This document shows, piece after piece, positions 7,829 to 15,264 of a stretch of DNA of 16,569 bases (the stretch's first letter is position 1; each line of letters begins with the position of its first letter). Origin of the DNA: GCA-1730015 sp964583825 (lineage in GTDB: Bacteria > Pseudomonadota > Gammaproteobacteria > Granulosicoccales > Granulosicoccaceae); contig CAZOXM010000098.1 in the NCBI GenBank assembly GCA_964583825.1, positions 1 through 16,569 of the forward strand, read 5' to 3'. The translations under genes and the position numbers were made by a program. Under the pieces are notes generated by a model. The model was given only the letters and a program-made list of their open reading frames with translations, did not search any database and was not told where the DNA came from.

Positions 7829-9154
7829 ATGAGCTACGAATTGATCGCGCTGTTGATGTTTGCCTCAATGATGGTGCTGTTGTTTTCCGGTCAAAGGGTG
7901 TTCGGTGCGATCGGCTTTGTCGCTGTCATTGCGGCTTTGTTGCTGTGGGGAGAGCGGGGCGGATTTGATATCGCCTTTGCACAGACAATAAAAGTGATGC
8001 GCTGGTACCCACTGCTCACCGTACCGATGTTTGTCTTTATGGGTTACATCATGTCGGAGAGTGGTATTGCCGATGATCTGTACCGCATGTTTCATGTCTG
8101 GATGGGCGGTGTCCGCGGTGGTCTGGCGATCGGTACCATCGGGCTGATGGTATTGATTTCCGCCATGAACGGCTTGTCGGTGGCGGGCATGGCGATCGGT
8201 GCCACCATAGCGCTGCCGGAACTGCTGCGAAGGGGGTACGACAAACGCATGGTTACCGGGGTGGTGCAGGCGGGGAGTTCGCTCGGTATTCTCGTACCAC
8301 CGTCGGTGGTGCTGGTACTGTATGCAATGATTGCACGTCAGCCGGTGGGGCAGCTCTGGCTGGCCGGTGTTATCCCCGGCTTGATGATGGCTGCAATGTT
8401 CGTTATTTACATCGCTGTGCGGTGTAAATTAAACCCGACGCTGGGTCCGGTATTGCCGGTGCAGGAGCGCGCAATGCCCAAGCGCGAAAAGTTCCGGCTG
8501 CTGCTGGCCGGTCTGCTGCCACTGGCAATTTTCTTTGCGATGATGGTGCCGTTTGTCCGGGGCTGGACATCGCTGGTGGAAAGCTCGGCTATCGGCGCCA
8601 TAACTGCGTTTGTGGCAGCGGTGTTAAAAGGCCGCATGACCTGGAAAGTCTTCGATACCTCTCTTAAAAACACACTGGGTATCACTTGCATGTTTATGTG
8701 GATTATCGTCGCCGCGCTCGCATTCGGAGCAGTGTTTGATGGACTGGGCGCAGTGAAGGCCATAGAGAGCCTGTTTACCGAGAAGCTTGGTTTGTCGCCG
8801 TGGGTCATATTGATCCTGATGCAACTGAGTTTTATTGCCATGGGCACCTTTCTGGACGATACCGCTATGCTGGTTATTGTCGCTCCACTGTATATTCCGC
8901 TGGTCGGGTCGCTCGGTTTTGACCTGATCTGGTACGGCGTCCTGTATACCATTACTACTCAGGTGGCGTATATGACGCCGCCTTTCGGCTACAACCTCTT
9001 TTTAATGCGTGCCATGTCACCAGCGGAAATAACCTTGTCCGACATATATCGGTCAATTATTCCGTTTGTTTTTGTAATGGTGCTGGCACTGACAATGGTC
9101 ATGGTGTTCCCGCAAATCGCACTGTGGCTACCGGAAACCGTCTACGGCAAATAA
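7829..9154 (+). CDS. TRAP transporter large subunit, DctM type
   Basis: A 441-residue very hydrophobic membrane protein with about 12 helices, the size and layout of the channel-forming TRAP large subunit. Typical stretches are LLTVPMFVFMGYIMSESGIA, VQAGSSLGILVPPSVVLVLY and GTFLDDTAMLVIVAPL. It starts two bases after the DctQ-type stop with GAGGTG eight bases upstream, so it is co-translated with it. It forms the ion-coupled permease for the substrate bound by the receptor encoded next. Confidence 0.95.
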   Translation: MSYELIALLMFASMMVLLFSGQRVFGAIGFVAVIAALLLWGERGGFDIAFAQTIKVMRWYPLLTVPMFVFMGYIMSESGIADDLYRMFHVWMGGVRGGLAIGTIGLMVLISAMNGLSVAGMAIGATIALPELLRRGYDKRMVTGVVQAGSSLGILVPPSVVLVLYAMIARQPVGQLWLAGVIPGLMMAAMFVIYIAVRCKLNPTLGPVLPVQERAMPKREKFRLLLAGLLPLAIFFAMMVPFVRGWTSLVESSAIGAITAFVAAVLKGRMTWKVFDTSLKNTLGITCMFMWIIVAALAFGAVFDGLGAVKAIESLFTEKLGLSPWVILILMQLSFIAMGTFLDDTAMLVIVAPLYIPLVGSLGFDLIWYGVLYTITTQVAYMTPPFGYNLFLMRAMSPAEITLSDIYRSIIPFVFVMVLALTMVMVFPQIALWLPETVYGK

Positions 9155-9181
9155 CTGGCGGTATATTTCAACTGAGGAAAT

Positions 9182-10222
9182 ATGATGACTGACAGACGTT
9201 CGTTTATTAAAAAGGCAGCTGTAGCAGTGCCCGCTGCAAGTGCGCTCGCCGCACCTGCTATCGCGCAGTCCAAAATTAAATGGCGCTTGCAGACTTATGC
9301 CGGTACTGCACTGGCTGAGCATGTCGTCAAACCGGCTATCGACAAATTCAATAAGATCGCGGGCGATGAAATGGAGATTGAGCTCTTCTTCGCCGATCAG
9401 CTGGTACCGACAGGGGAGCTCTTCCAGGCGTTGCAGCGTGGAACTATTGATGCGGTGCAGTCGGATGACGATTCCATGGCATCCCCCACTGAGGTGACGG
9501 TATTTGGCGGCTACTTTCCTTTTGGCAGTCGCTATTCCCTCGATGTACCCGTGTTGTTTAATCAATATGGCTTGAACGAGATCTGGGATGCCGAGTACAG
9601 CAAAGTCGGTGTCAAGCATATCTCGGCGGGCGCGTGGGATCCGTGTCACTTTGCGACCAAGGACCCGATCAATTCACTGGCTGACCTCAAAGGTAAGCGT
9701 GTATTCACCTTTCCCACAGCGGGCAGGTTTTTATCACAGTTCGGCGTCGTGCCTGTGACGCTGCCCTGGGAAGACATAGAAGTCGCGGTGCAGACGGGTG
9801 AGCTCGATGGTATTGCATGGTCGGGTATTACCGAGGACTACACGGTGGGCTGGGCCGATGTCACGGACTATTTTCTGACAAACAATATTTCCGGTGCATG
9901 GATCGGACACTTCTTCGCCAATATGGAACGATGGGAAGAGCTGCCGGCGCACTTACAGGAACTGTTGACTGTCTGCATGGAACAGAGTCACTACTATCGA
10001 CAGTGGTGGTACTGGGGCGGTGAGGCAGACCTGCGGGTGAATGGTACCAAAATGAAGCTGACTTCCATTCCCGATGAGGAGTGGGCTCAGGTGGAAGCGG
10101 CCGCTGTGAAGTTCTGGGATGAAATCGCATCGGAGTCCGAAATCAAGGCAAAGGTCGTGGACATATTCCGAAAGTACAATGATGACATGCAGAAAGCCGG
10201 ACGACCCTATCGCTACGGTTAG
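9182..10222 (+). CDS. TRAP substrate-binding protein, DctP type, Tat-exported
   Basis: A periplasmic receptor of up to 346 residues. GAGGA lies three bases before ATG 9182 and six before the in-frame ATG 9185; the second spacing is better, so residue 2 may be the true start. The leader has a twin-arginine motif, DRRSFIKK, a mild hydrophobic stretch and a likely cut after APAIA near residue 28. This suggests export in folded form by Tat. The mature part follows the DctP pattern: WRLQTYAG, LFQALQRGTIDAVQ, PFG, LADLKGKRVF and LPWEDIEVAVQTGELDGIAW. In ungapped comparison with the usual KGLKxR motif, the arginine that normally clamps a ligand carboxylate falls on Phe175. An acidic cluster (SDDD, 94-97) follows AVQ near the expected pocket. 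Together these favour a ligand that is not a simple carboxylate, possibly an amine. The gene closes the transporter operon before a strong terminator. Confidence 0.92.
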   Translation: MMTDRRSFIKKAAVAVPAASALAAPAIAQSKIKWRLQTYAGTALAEHVVKPAIDKFNKIAGDEMEIELFFADQLVPTGELFQALQRGTIDAVQSDDDSMASPTEVTVFGGYFPFGSRYSLDVPVLFNQYGLNEIWDAEYSKVGVKHISAGAWDPCHFATKDPINSLADLKGKRVFTFPTAGRFLSQFGVVPVTLPWEDIEVAVQTGELDGIAWSGITEDYTVGWADVTDYFLTNNISGAWIGHFFANMERWEELPAHLQELLTVCMEQSHYYRQWWYWGGEADLRVNGTKMKLTSIPDEEWAQVEAAAVKFWDEIASESEIKAKVVDIFRKYNDDMQKAGRPYRYG

Positions 10223-10241
10223 TGCAAAATCCTCGTGAACT

Positions 10242-10260
10242 GCGGGTAACCATTGCCCGC
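10242..10260 (+). other. Small hairpin before the operon terminator
   Basis: GCGGG (10242-10246) pairs with CCCGC (10256-10260) around a nine-base loop. There is no T-run after it, so it is not itself a terminator. It could protect the 3' end of the transporter mRNA in tandem with the stronger hairpin just downstream. Confidence 0.4.
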
Positions 10261-10265
10261 CAATA

Positions 10266-10296
10266 CTCACCCCGTCGCGGCGGGGTGAGGCTTTTT
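10266..10296 (+). terminator. Strong Rho-independent terminator after the TRAP genes
   Basis: CTCACCCCG (10266-10274) pairs perfectly with CGGGGTGAG (10281-10289) around TCGCGG. The stem is followed by GC and five Ts (10292-10296). It ends transcription of the transporter run, yet the next start codon (10303) is only six bases beyond the T-run. Downstream expression must therefore come from read-through or from an unrecognised start site. Confidence 0.85.
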
Positions 10297-10302
10297 AAGT
10301 GA

Positions 10303-11685
10303 ATGCAAAGTGTGAAATTAATGACCGGCCTGCTTGATCTCGAAACGTTAAAGACAGCCGCCGATGAAGGCGCAATTGACACCGTACTGGTCTGTCTGGT
10401 TGATATGCAGGGTCGCCTGATGGGTAAGCGCTTTCACGTTTCCAACTTCCTTGAAAGCGCGTGGCATGAAACACATTGCTGCAACTACTTGCTCGCGACT
10501 GATATTGAAATGGCCACGCCGGATGGTTATGCGGCTTCCAGCTGGGAGTCAGGTTATGGCGACTACATCATGAAGCCCGACCTCACCACGCTGCGGGTGT
10601 TGCCGTGGCTTGAAGGTACTGCACTGGTGCTCTGCGACATTATCGATCATCACACCCATCAACCAGTGCCTCATTCACCGCGTGCAGTGCTCAAAAAACA
10701 GATAGCGCGGCTTGCGGAGTACGGATTTACCGCAAAGATGGCAACCGAGCTTGAGTTTTTTCTGTTCCGGGATTCCCTCGATACGCTGCGCGAAGGGCGT
10801 TACATGAACCTCGAGCCGATAAGCGGTTATAACGAGGACTACCACATACTGCAAACCACCAAGGAAGAACCCGTGATGCGCCGGCTGCGCAATGCGCTCT
10901 ACAGTGCCGGTATCCCGATTGAAAATTCTAAAGGAGAGGCGGAATCCGGACAGGAAGAACTGAATATTCGTTATAGCGATGCGCTAGCCTGCGCTGATCA
11001 TCACACCATCGCCAAACAGGCGACCAAGGAAATTGCCTGGCAGCAGGGACACGCAGCGACCTTTTTGCCCAAGTGGCACAGCGACCGGGTGGGCAGTGCC
11101 AGTCACATTCATCTGTCGTTGTGGAAGGATGACAACAACGCTTTTTTTGATACCGATGGCAAGCATGGTATGTCGTCTACCATGCGGTGCTTTATGGCAG
11201 GTATGCTCAGTTTTGCACCGGAGTACACGGTATTTCTCGCACCCTACGTCAATTCTTACAAGCGCTTTGCAAAAGGCACGTTCGCGCCCACTAAAACGGC
11301 GTGGTCGGTGGACAATCGCACCGCCGGCTTTCGATTGTGCGGAGACGGTACAAAAGCAGTACGTGTCGAATGTCGCATACCCGGCTCCGATGTGAACCCG
11401 TATCTTGCACAGGCGGCGCTGATCGCGGCGGGGTTAAAGGGCATGTCTGAAAGCATGTCGCTTGGCGAGGCGACAACGGGCGATCTGTATAATGATGATT
11501 CGGTACCTGAAATACCGAAAACCCTGCGCGCCGCGATCGATGTGTTTGCCGGTTCGGCCATGTTACGTGAGGCGATGGGTGATGATGTCATCGACCACTA
11601 TACGCGCTGTGCGCGATGGGAGCAGCAGTGCTTCGACAATGCAGTGACACAATGGGAAATAGAGCGCGGCTTTGAACGGGCCTGA
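10303..11685 (+). CDS. Glutamine-synthetase-like gamma-glutamyl-amine ligase
   Basis: A 460-residue enzyme of the glutamine synthetase fold, ATP-dependent, joining glutamate to an amine or ammonia. ATG 10321 is an equally good start: it gives the MTGLLDLETLK opening typical of this subgroup, and neither start has a clear ribosome-binding site. The N-terminus carries DMQGRLMGKR (34-43), as in PuuA/GlnT-like proteins. Metal and catalytic residues are present: ATELEFF with Glu149 and Glu151, GEAESGQEE with Glu212 and Glu219, SHIH with His268 and His270, NSYKRF (317-322), WSVDNRTAGFR with Arg339 and Arg344, and VECR with Glu356 and Arg358. The protein lacks a recognisable GlnA tyrosine-adenylylation segment. 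Its position between a transporter and an alcohol dehydrogenase argues for catabolic gamma-glutamylation of an imported amine rather than nitrogen assimilation. Ethanolamine is the most attractive substrate by analogy with known gamma-glutamylethanolamide synthetases; this is inference. Confidence 0.88.
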   Translation: MQSVKLMTGLLDLETLKTAADEGAIDTVLVCLVDMQGRLMGKRFHVSNFLESAWHETHCCNYLLATDIEMATPDGYAASSWESGYGDYIMKPDLTTLRVLPWLEGTALVLCDIIDHHTHQPVPHSPRAVLKKQIARLAEYGFTAKMATELEFFLFRDSLDTLREGRYMNLEPISGYNEDYHILQTTKEEPVMRRLRNALYSAGIPIENSKGEAESGQEELNIRYSDALACADHHTIAKQATKEIAWQQGHAATFLPKWHSDRVGSASHIHLSLWKDDNNAFFDTDGKHGMSSTMRCFMAGMLSFAPEYTVFLAPYVNSYKRFAKGTFAPTKTAWSVDNRTAGFRLCGDGTKAVRVECRIPGSDVNPYLAQAALIAAGLKGMSESMSLGEATTGDLYNDDSVPEIPKTLRAAIDVFAGSAMLREAMGDDVIDHYTRCARWEQQCFDNAVTQWEIERGFERA

Positions 11686-11741
11686 AACGTCTGCCAACAG
11701 ACTCGAAAGTAGCCTCCTTATAAAGAAAGAACTTTGAACTT

Positions 11742-12887
11742 ATGACTCTGACAGGAAACTGGTCTTATCCCACCGCCATTCGCTTTGGCGCCGGCCGCAT
11801 CAGCGAATTGGCTGATGCCTGCCTGGCTGCCGGTATCAAGAAACCGCTGCTGGTGACTGATCGCGGCCTGGCTGATATGGACATCGCACGGCAAACACTG
11901 GATCACATGGAGCAGGCGGACCTCGGGCGCGCCATCTTCTCGGAGGTCGATCCAAACCCGAATGATAAAAACGCCAATGAAGGTGTGCGTGCTTATCGGG
12001 ACGGTGGCTATGATGGTGTGATCGCTTTTGGCGGGGGCTCCGGTCTGGACCTTGGCAAAGTTGTGGCCTTCATGGCGGGGCAAACCAGACCGATCTGGGA
12101 TTTTGAAGACATTGGCGACTGGTGGACGCGTGCCGATGCCGATGCCATTGCGCCGGTAATCGCGGTGCCTACCACAGCGGGTACCGGTTCAGAGGTGGGC
12201 AGAGCCAGTGTGATATCAAATACCGACTCACACGAAAAGAAGATTATTTTTCATCCGAAAATGTTGCCGGTTGCAGTGATCTGTGACCCCGAACTGACGG
12301 TGGGTATGCCGAAGTTCATCACTGCCGGTACCGGGCTGGATGCGTTTGCCCACTGTGTGGAAGCTTACTCCAGTCCGCACTATCACCCGATGAGTCAGGG
12401 CATTGCGCTGGAGGGAATGAAACTCGTGAAAGATAACTTGCCGGTCGCCTACAAGGATGGTGGTGACCTCACCGCACGTGCCAATATGATGAGTGCAGCG
12501 TCCATGGGTGCCACCGCGTTTCAAAAGGGACTTGGCGCTATTCACGCACTGAGTCATCCTGTCGGTGCAGTGCATCACACCCACCACGGCACTACCAATG
12601 CGGTGTTTATGCCATCGGTGCTTAGATTCAATGCGCCGGCAATCAGGGAGCGCTTCGAACTCGTGGCGGCCTATCTGCAGATCGATGGCGGGTTTGACGG
12701 GTTTTGCGAGTTTGTTGATCAGTTTAATGCATCTTTTTCGATTCCGCGTTCCCTGTCAGAACTGGGTGTGCGTGATCCGGACCTCGATGCCTTGGTGACG
12801 TCTGCATTAAATGACCCGAGTGTCGGCGGGAATCCAACAGAAATGACTATCAGCAACACCAGAGCACTGTATGAGTCTGTGATGTGA
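11742..12887 (+). CDS. Iron-type (group III) NAD-dependent alcohol dehydrogenase
   Basis: A 381-residue cytoplasmic dehydrogenase, the usual family length. The nucleotide site shows VTDRGL with Asp40 at the position that favours NAD over NADP in FucO-like enzymes, GGGSGLDLGK (97-106) and PTTAGTGSE (143-151). The iron ligands are Asp200 and His204 in GLDAFAHCVEAY, then His268 and His282 in GAIHALSHPVGAVHHTHHG, with the same 14-residue spacing as FucO. It lies 56 bp after the ligase gene on the same strand, with no terminator or convincing promoter between them, so the two are probably co-transcribed. In this setting it could oxidise the free hydroxyl of a gamma-glutamylated amino alcohol to the aldehyde. 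Direct oxidation of a small diol or alcohol is the alternative. Confidence 0.92.
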   Translation: MTLTGNWSYPTAIRFGAGRISELADACLAAGIKKPLLVTDRGLADMDIARQTLDHMEQADLGRAIFSEVDPNPNDKNANEGVRAYRDGGYDGVIAFGGGSGLDLGKVVAFMAGQTRPIWDFEDIGDWWTRADADAIAPVIAVPTTAGTGSEVGRASVISNTDSHEKKIIFHPKMLPVAVICDPELTVGMPKFITAGTGLDAFAHCVEAYSSPHYHPMSQGIALEGMKLVKDNLPVAYKDGGDLTARANMMSAASMGATAFQKGLGAIHALSHPVGAVHHTHHGTTNAVFMPSVLRFNAPAIRERFELVAAYLQIDGGFDGFCEFVDQFNASFSIPRSLSELGVRDPDLDALVTSALNDPSVGGNPTEMTISNTRALYESVM

Positions 12888-12896
12888 CAGGCTTAG

Positions 12897-13001
12897 GAGG
12901 ATGTTGAAAAACTATTGCGCCAGGTCGCGCTTTTCGGCAGCCATTTTACAGGGATCACGGGCCTGCTCAGACCGTCGCTCATAACGTTTTTCAACACCCT
13001 G
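12897..13001. mobile_element. MITE-like non-autonomous element with TTAG duplication
   Basis: A 105-bp segment whose ends are imperfect inverted repeats: GAGGATGTTGAAAAAC (12897-12912) and, on the other strand, CAGGGTGTTGAAAAAC (13001-12986). They agree in 14 of 16 positions. TTAG occurs directly outside both ends (12893-12896 and 13002-13005), the expected look of a 4-bp target duplication; the YTAR type is known for IS5-group elements. It has no coding capacity. It sits between convergent genes, and the right-hand TTAG supplies the protease stop codon (TAA on the minus strand). The right end is 38/41 identical to the segment at 16401-16441. Family assignment is tentative. Confidence 0.65.
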
Positions 13002-14048
13002 TTAGTAACCTCGGCTGCTGTCACCAGCTTTATTGAATTGCAGCGACCCGGCTGATAAGCCTGCAATCAGTTCGACCACCTCATTGTCGCGGTAGACTGT
13101 AATTGCATAGCTTTCATTTTCATCGAGTTTCAACGTGGCCTGGCGGACCAGTTCAAAGTCGTGTGGCGTATTGCAAATCAATCCGTTGATTTCAAGGATG
13201 AGGTCTCCACCCAGCAACATGCTTTCACCTTCAACACTGGCTGGAATGCGACCTGCCTGCAGGCCGGCATGGCCGGCGACACTGTCCCTGACCACCCGTT
13301 GTACCAGTAGTCCGCCGCGCGGGAAGTTAAGCGCTTTTGCCACGCGTTCGCTGAGTATTATTCCTTCAAATCCCGCCAGTACACCGGAACTGCCCAGCAG
13401 CGCCTGCTTTGCCGTATTGATGGCAGTGGCGAATCCGATGCCATCAAAGCCGCCGCTTTTCGAAAGAATAAAACTGACAATGCCAATGACCTCACCCTGT
13501 GTGTTGAACATTGGGCCACCTGAATTACCCGTATTGATTGCCGTATCAGTTTGTAGAAACTCAATGGGCGTGCCTGCGGCCATCAATCCGCGATTCATGC
13601 GCCCGGACAAGTGACCAACGCTTAGCGTCTGCGAGATTCCGAACGGCGAACCGATGATAAACACCTCACTGCCGATCGGTGTTTTGTCCGAGTCGGCGAG
13701 TGTTGCCACCGTCGGGTTGCGCGGGCTTTCAGATAACTGCAGGAGTGCGATGTCACTGGTCTGCAGCGAAGATACCACGTTGGCACGGATGCGATCGCCG
13801 TCGGTGAACTGCACTTCGATCACGTTCGCTCCGTCGACTACATGGGCCGCAGTTAGAATTTGATTGTTCTCGATCAGTACACCGGATCCGACCCCCTGGC
13901 TGGTGCGGGCTCTACCTGCTTCAATTTTTACCGAAGCGGTATACACGGTAACCACTGAATCGGAATGCGTTTTATAAAGCCCGGCAAAATCCGCTGCGTT
14001 AGCTGAGCAAAAGACAATGAGCAGTAAGGTTAGTGCGATCGATTTCAT
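13002..14048 (-). CDS. HtrA/DegP-like trypsin-fold serine protease with one PDZ domain
   Basis: A 348-residue envelope protease. ATG 14048 is chosen because GGGGGA lies five bases upstream and the start opens a clear signal peptide (MKSIALTLLLIVFCSANA, cut near residue 18); an upstream in-frame start would add 11 residues. The trypsin-like domain has the complete triad: His69 in TAAHVVDG, Asp99 in TSDIALLQL and Ser176 in NTGNSGGPM. A single C-terminal PDZ domain spans about 235-330 (GGLLVQRVVRDSVAGHAGLQ, then GGDLILEINGL). One PDZ is the DegS arrangement, but a cleavable signal rather than a membrane anchor suggests a soluble periplasmic enzyme for protein quality control. The stop codon lies at the edge of a small mobile element, within its duplicated target TTAG. 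It is transcribed convergently with the alcohol dehydrogenase and is probably unrelated to that pathway. Confidence 0.92.
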   Translation of the reverse strand: MKSIALTLLLIVFCSANAADFAGLYKTHSDSVVTVYTASVKIEAGRARTSQGVGSGVLIENNQILTAAHVVDGANVIEVQFTDGDRIRANVVSSLQTSDIALLQLSESPRNPTVATLADSDKTPIGSEVFIIGSPFGISQTLSVGHLSGRMNRGLMAAGTPIEFLQTDTAINTGNSGGPMFNTQGEVIGIVSFILSKSGGFDGIGFATAINTAKQALLGSSGVLAGFEGIILSERVAKALNFPRGGLLVQRVVRDSVAGHAGLQAGRIPASVEGESMLLGGDLILEINGLICNTPHDFELVRQATLKLDENESYAITVYRDNEVVELIAGLSAGSLQFNKAGDSSRGY

Positions 14049-14271
14049 GGCATCCCCCGGTTGTTGGGCAGTTATGCACAACGTTGGAAACTTTCATTGC
14101 AATGGCCGTCGTTGGCAGCGCTGAAGAACCTGAAGTATTCCAGTGCGAGGGTCCCGGTTCGCCTTGCCCTGAACGATGACGGTGAAAAGTTTGTCCTGGC
14201 TATTTGGTATGCCTGGCAATCTAACTGACAGATGGCTGATCACAGAGTTCCGACGTGGCGCGGCAGGGTGG

Positions 14272-15264
14272 CTACCCGGCGCAGGCCCTGGCCAGTAGTG
14301 CGCTGTCGACGTTGCCGCCGGAAATAACACAGATAACATGCTGCGATTGCAAGCGCTCAGCATTTGCAAGGGCGGCAGCAAGGGCAACCGCACCTCCGGG
14401 TTCAGCGGTCAGTTTGAATGAACTGGATGCCACCTTCATAGCCTGAAGTGCCTGCTGGTCGGTCACACGGTAGCCATAGTCGCAGTACTGTTTGAGTAAT
14501 GGAAAAGTCAGCTCACCCGGTGATGGCGTGACGATCGCATCGCAAATGGATTGTCTTGTGGTGTTGATTGCTTGCCTGCTGCCTGCTTCCAACGACATGA
14601 CGACATCATCGTAGTGTTCAGGTTCCACAGGCCGGACTTTGAAACCCGGTGCAACGCCTGCCAGTGCCAGTGCAATACCTCCGGTCAATCCGCCACCACC
14701 GCAGCACACCAGTACCACTGCGTCCTCAATGCCAAGTTCACTTGCCTGTTCTGCGATTTCAAGTCCGCAGGTACCCTGACCGGCAATGACCTGCGTGTTG
14801 TCGTAGGGTTTAATAAGCACGCTTTTGCGTTCACTGGCGAGTGCAGCGCCTATCGCTTCGCGATCTTCTCCACCGGCGCGGTTGTATAACACCACCTCTG
14901 CGCCGTATTGTTGTGTGTTTGCGATTTTCAGCGACGGTGCGTCCTTTGGCATCACAATGGTGGCGGGCGTATCGTGCAGGGCTGCCGCGTAGGCGATCGC
15001 CTGCGCATGGTTGCCGGATGAGTAAGCGATCACCCCCTGAGCTCTCTCTGTATCCGTCAGTGACGATAATGCCGACCATGCCCCTCTGAACTTAAATGCT
15101 CCGGTCACCTGCAAACACTCCGCTTTGATCAGCAAACGCAGGCCCAGGGATTTATTGAGTAGCGGGTTTTCCAGTAATGGCGTCCGCCGTACCACACCGG
15201 CAAGTCGTTCGCGCGCCGCTTCAATATCGCGAAGCTCGGGTACTCGTTCAAAGTCGATAGTCAT
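14272..15264 (-). CDS. PLP-dependent threonine/serine dehydratase-like enzyme
   Basis: A 330-residue cytoplasmic enzyme of fold-type II PLP proteins, the size of catabolic threonine dehydratase, serine racemase and hydroxyaspartate dehydratase, with no C-terminal ACT domain. Motifs seen are TGAFKFRGA with Lys58 as the PLP-binding lysine, SSGNHAQAIAYAA (82-94) stacking the cofactor, the phosphate loop CGGGGLTGG (188-196), and a late ISGGN that holds the pyridine nitrogen. It removes ammonia from a hydroxy-amino acid. L-threonine or L-serine is the default; 3-hydroxyaspartate is a real alternative that motif reading cannot exclude. It starts at ATG 15264 with no strong ribosome-binding site and is divergent from the IclR-type regulator across 341 bp, so it is the likely target of that regulator. 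The 223 bp downstream to the protease start contain no gene I can support. Confidence 0.9.
   Translation of the reverse strand: MTIDFERVPELRDIEAARERLAGVVRRTPLLENPLLNKSLGLRLLIKAECLQVTGAFKFRGAWSALSSLTDTERAQGVIAYSSGNHAQAIAYAAALHDTPATIVMPKDAPSLKIANTQQYGAEVVLYNRAGGEDREAIGAALASERKSVLIKPYDNTQVIAGQGTCGLEIAEQASELGIEDAVVLVCCGGGGLTGGIALALAGVAPGFKVRPVEPEHYDDVVMSLEAGSRQAINTTRQSICDAIVTPSPGELTFPLLKQYCDYGYRVTDQQALQAMKVASSSFKLTAEPGGAVALAAALANAERLQSQHVICVISGGNVDSALLARACAG

Noticed and set aside
8407..8952. 181-residue minus-strand frame
   Set aside because: Antisense to the DctM-type permease, which is unambiguous on the other strand.
9128..9649. 173-residue minus-strand frame
   Set aside because: Antisense to the DctP-type receptor; no family features.
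10303..11685. Housekeeping glutamine synthetase GlnA
   Set aside because: N-terminal DMQGRLMGKR signature, lack of a recognisable adenylylation site, and a transporter/dehydrogenase neighbourhood instead of ntr genes favour a gamma-glutamyl-amine ligase.
13135..13614. 159-residue plus-strand frame
   Set aside because: Antisense to the protease domain and PDZ of the HtrA-like gene.
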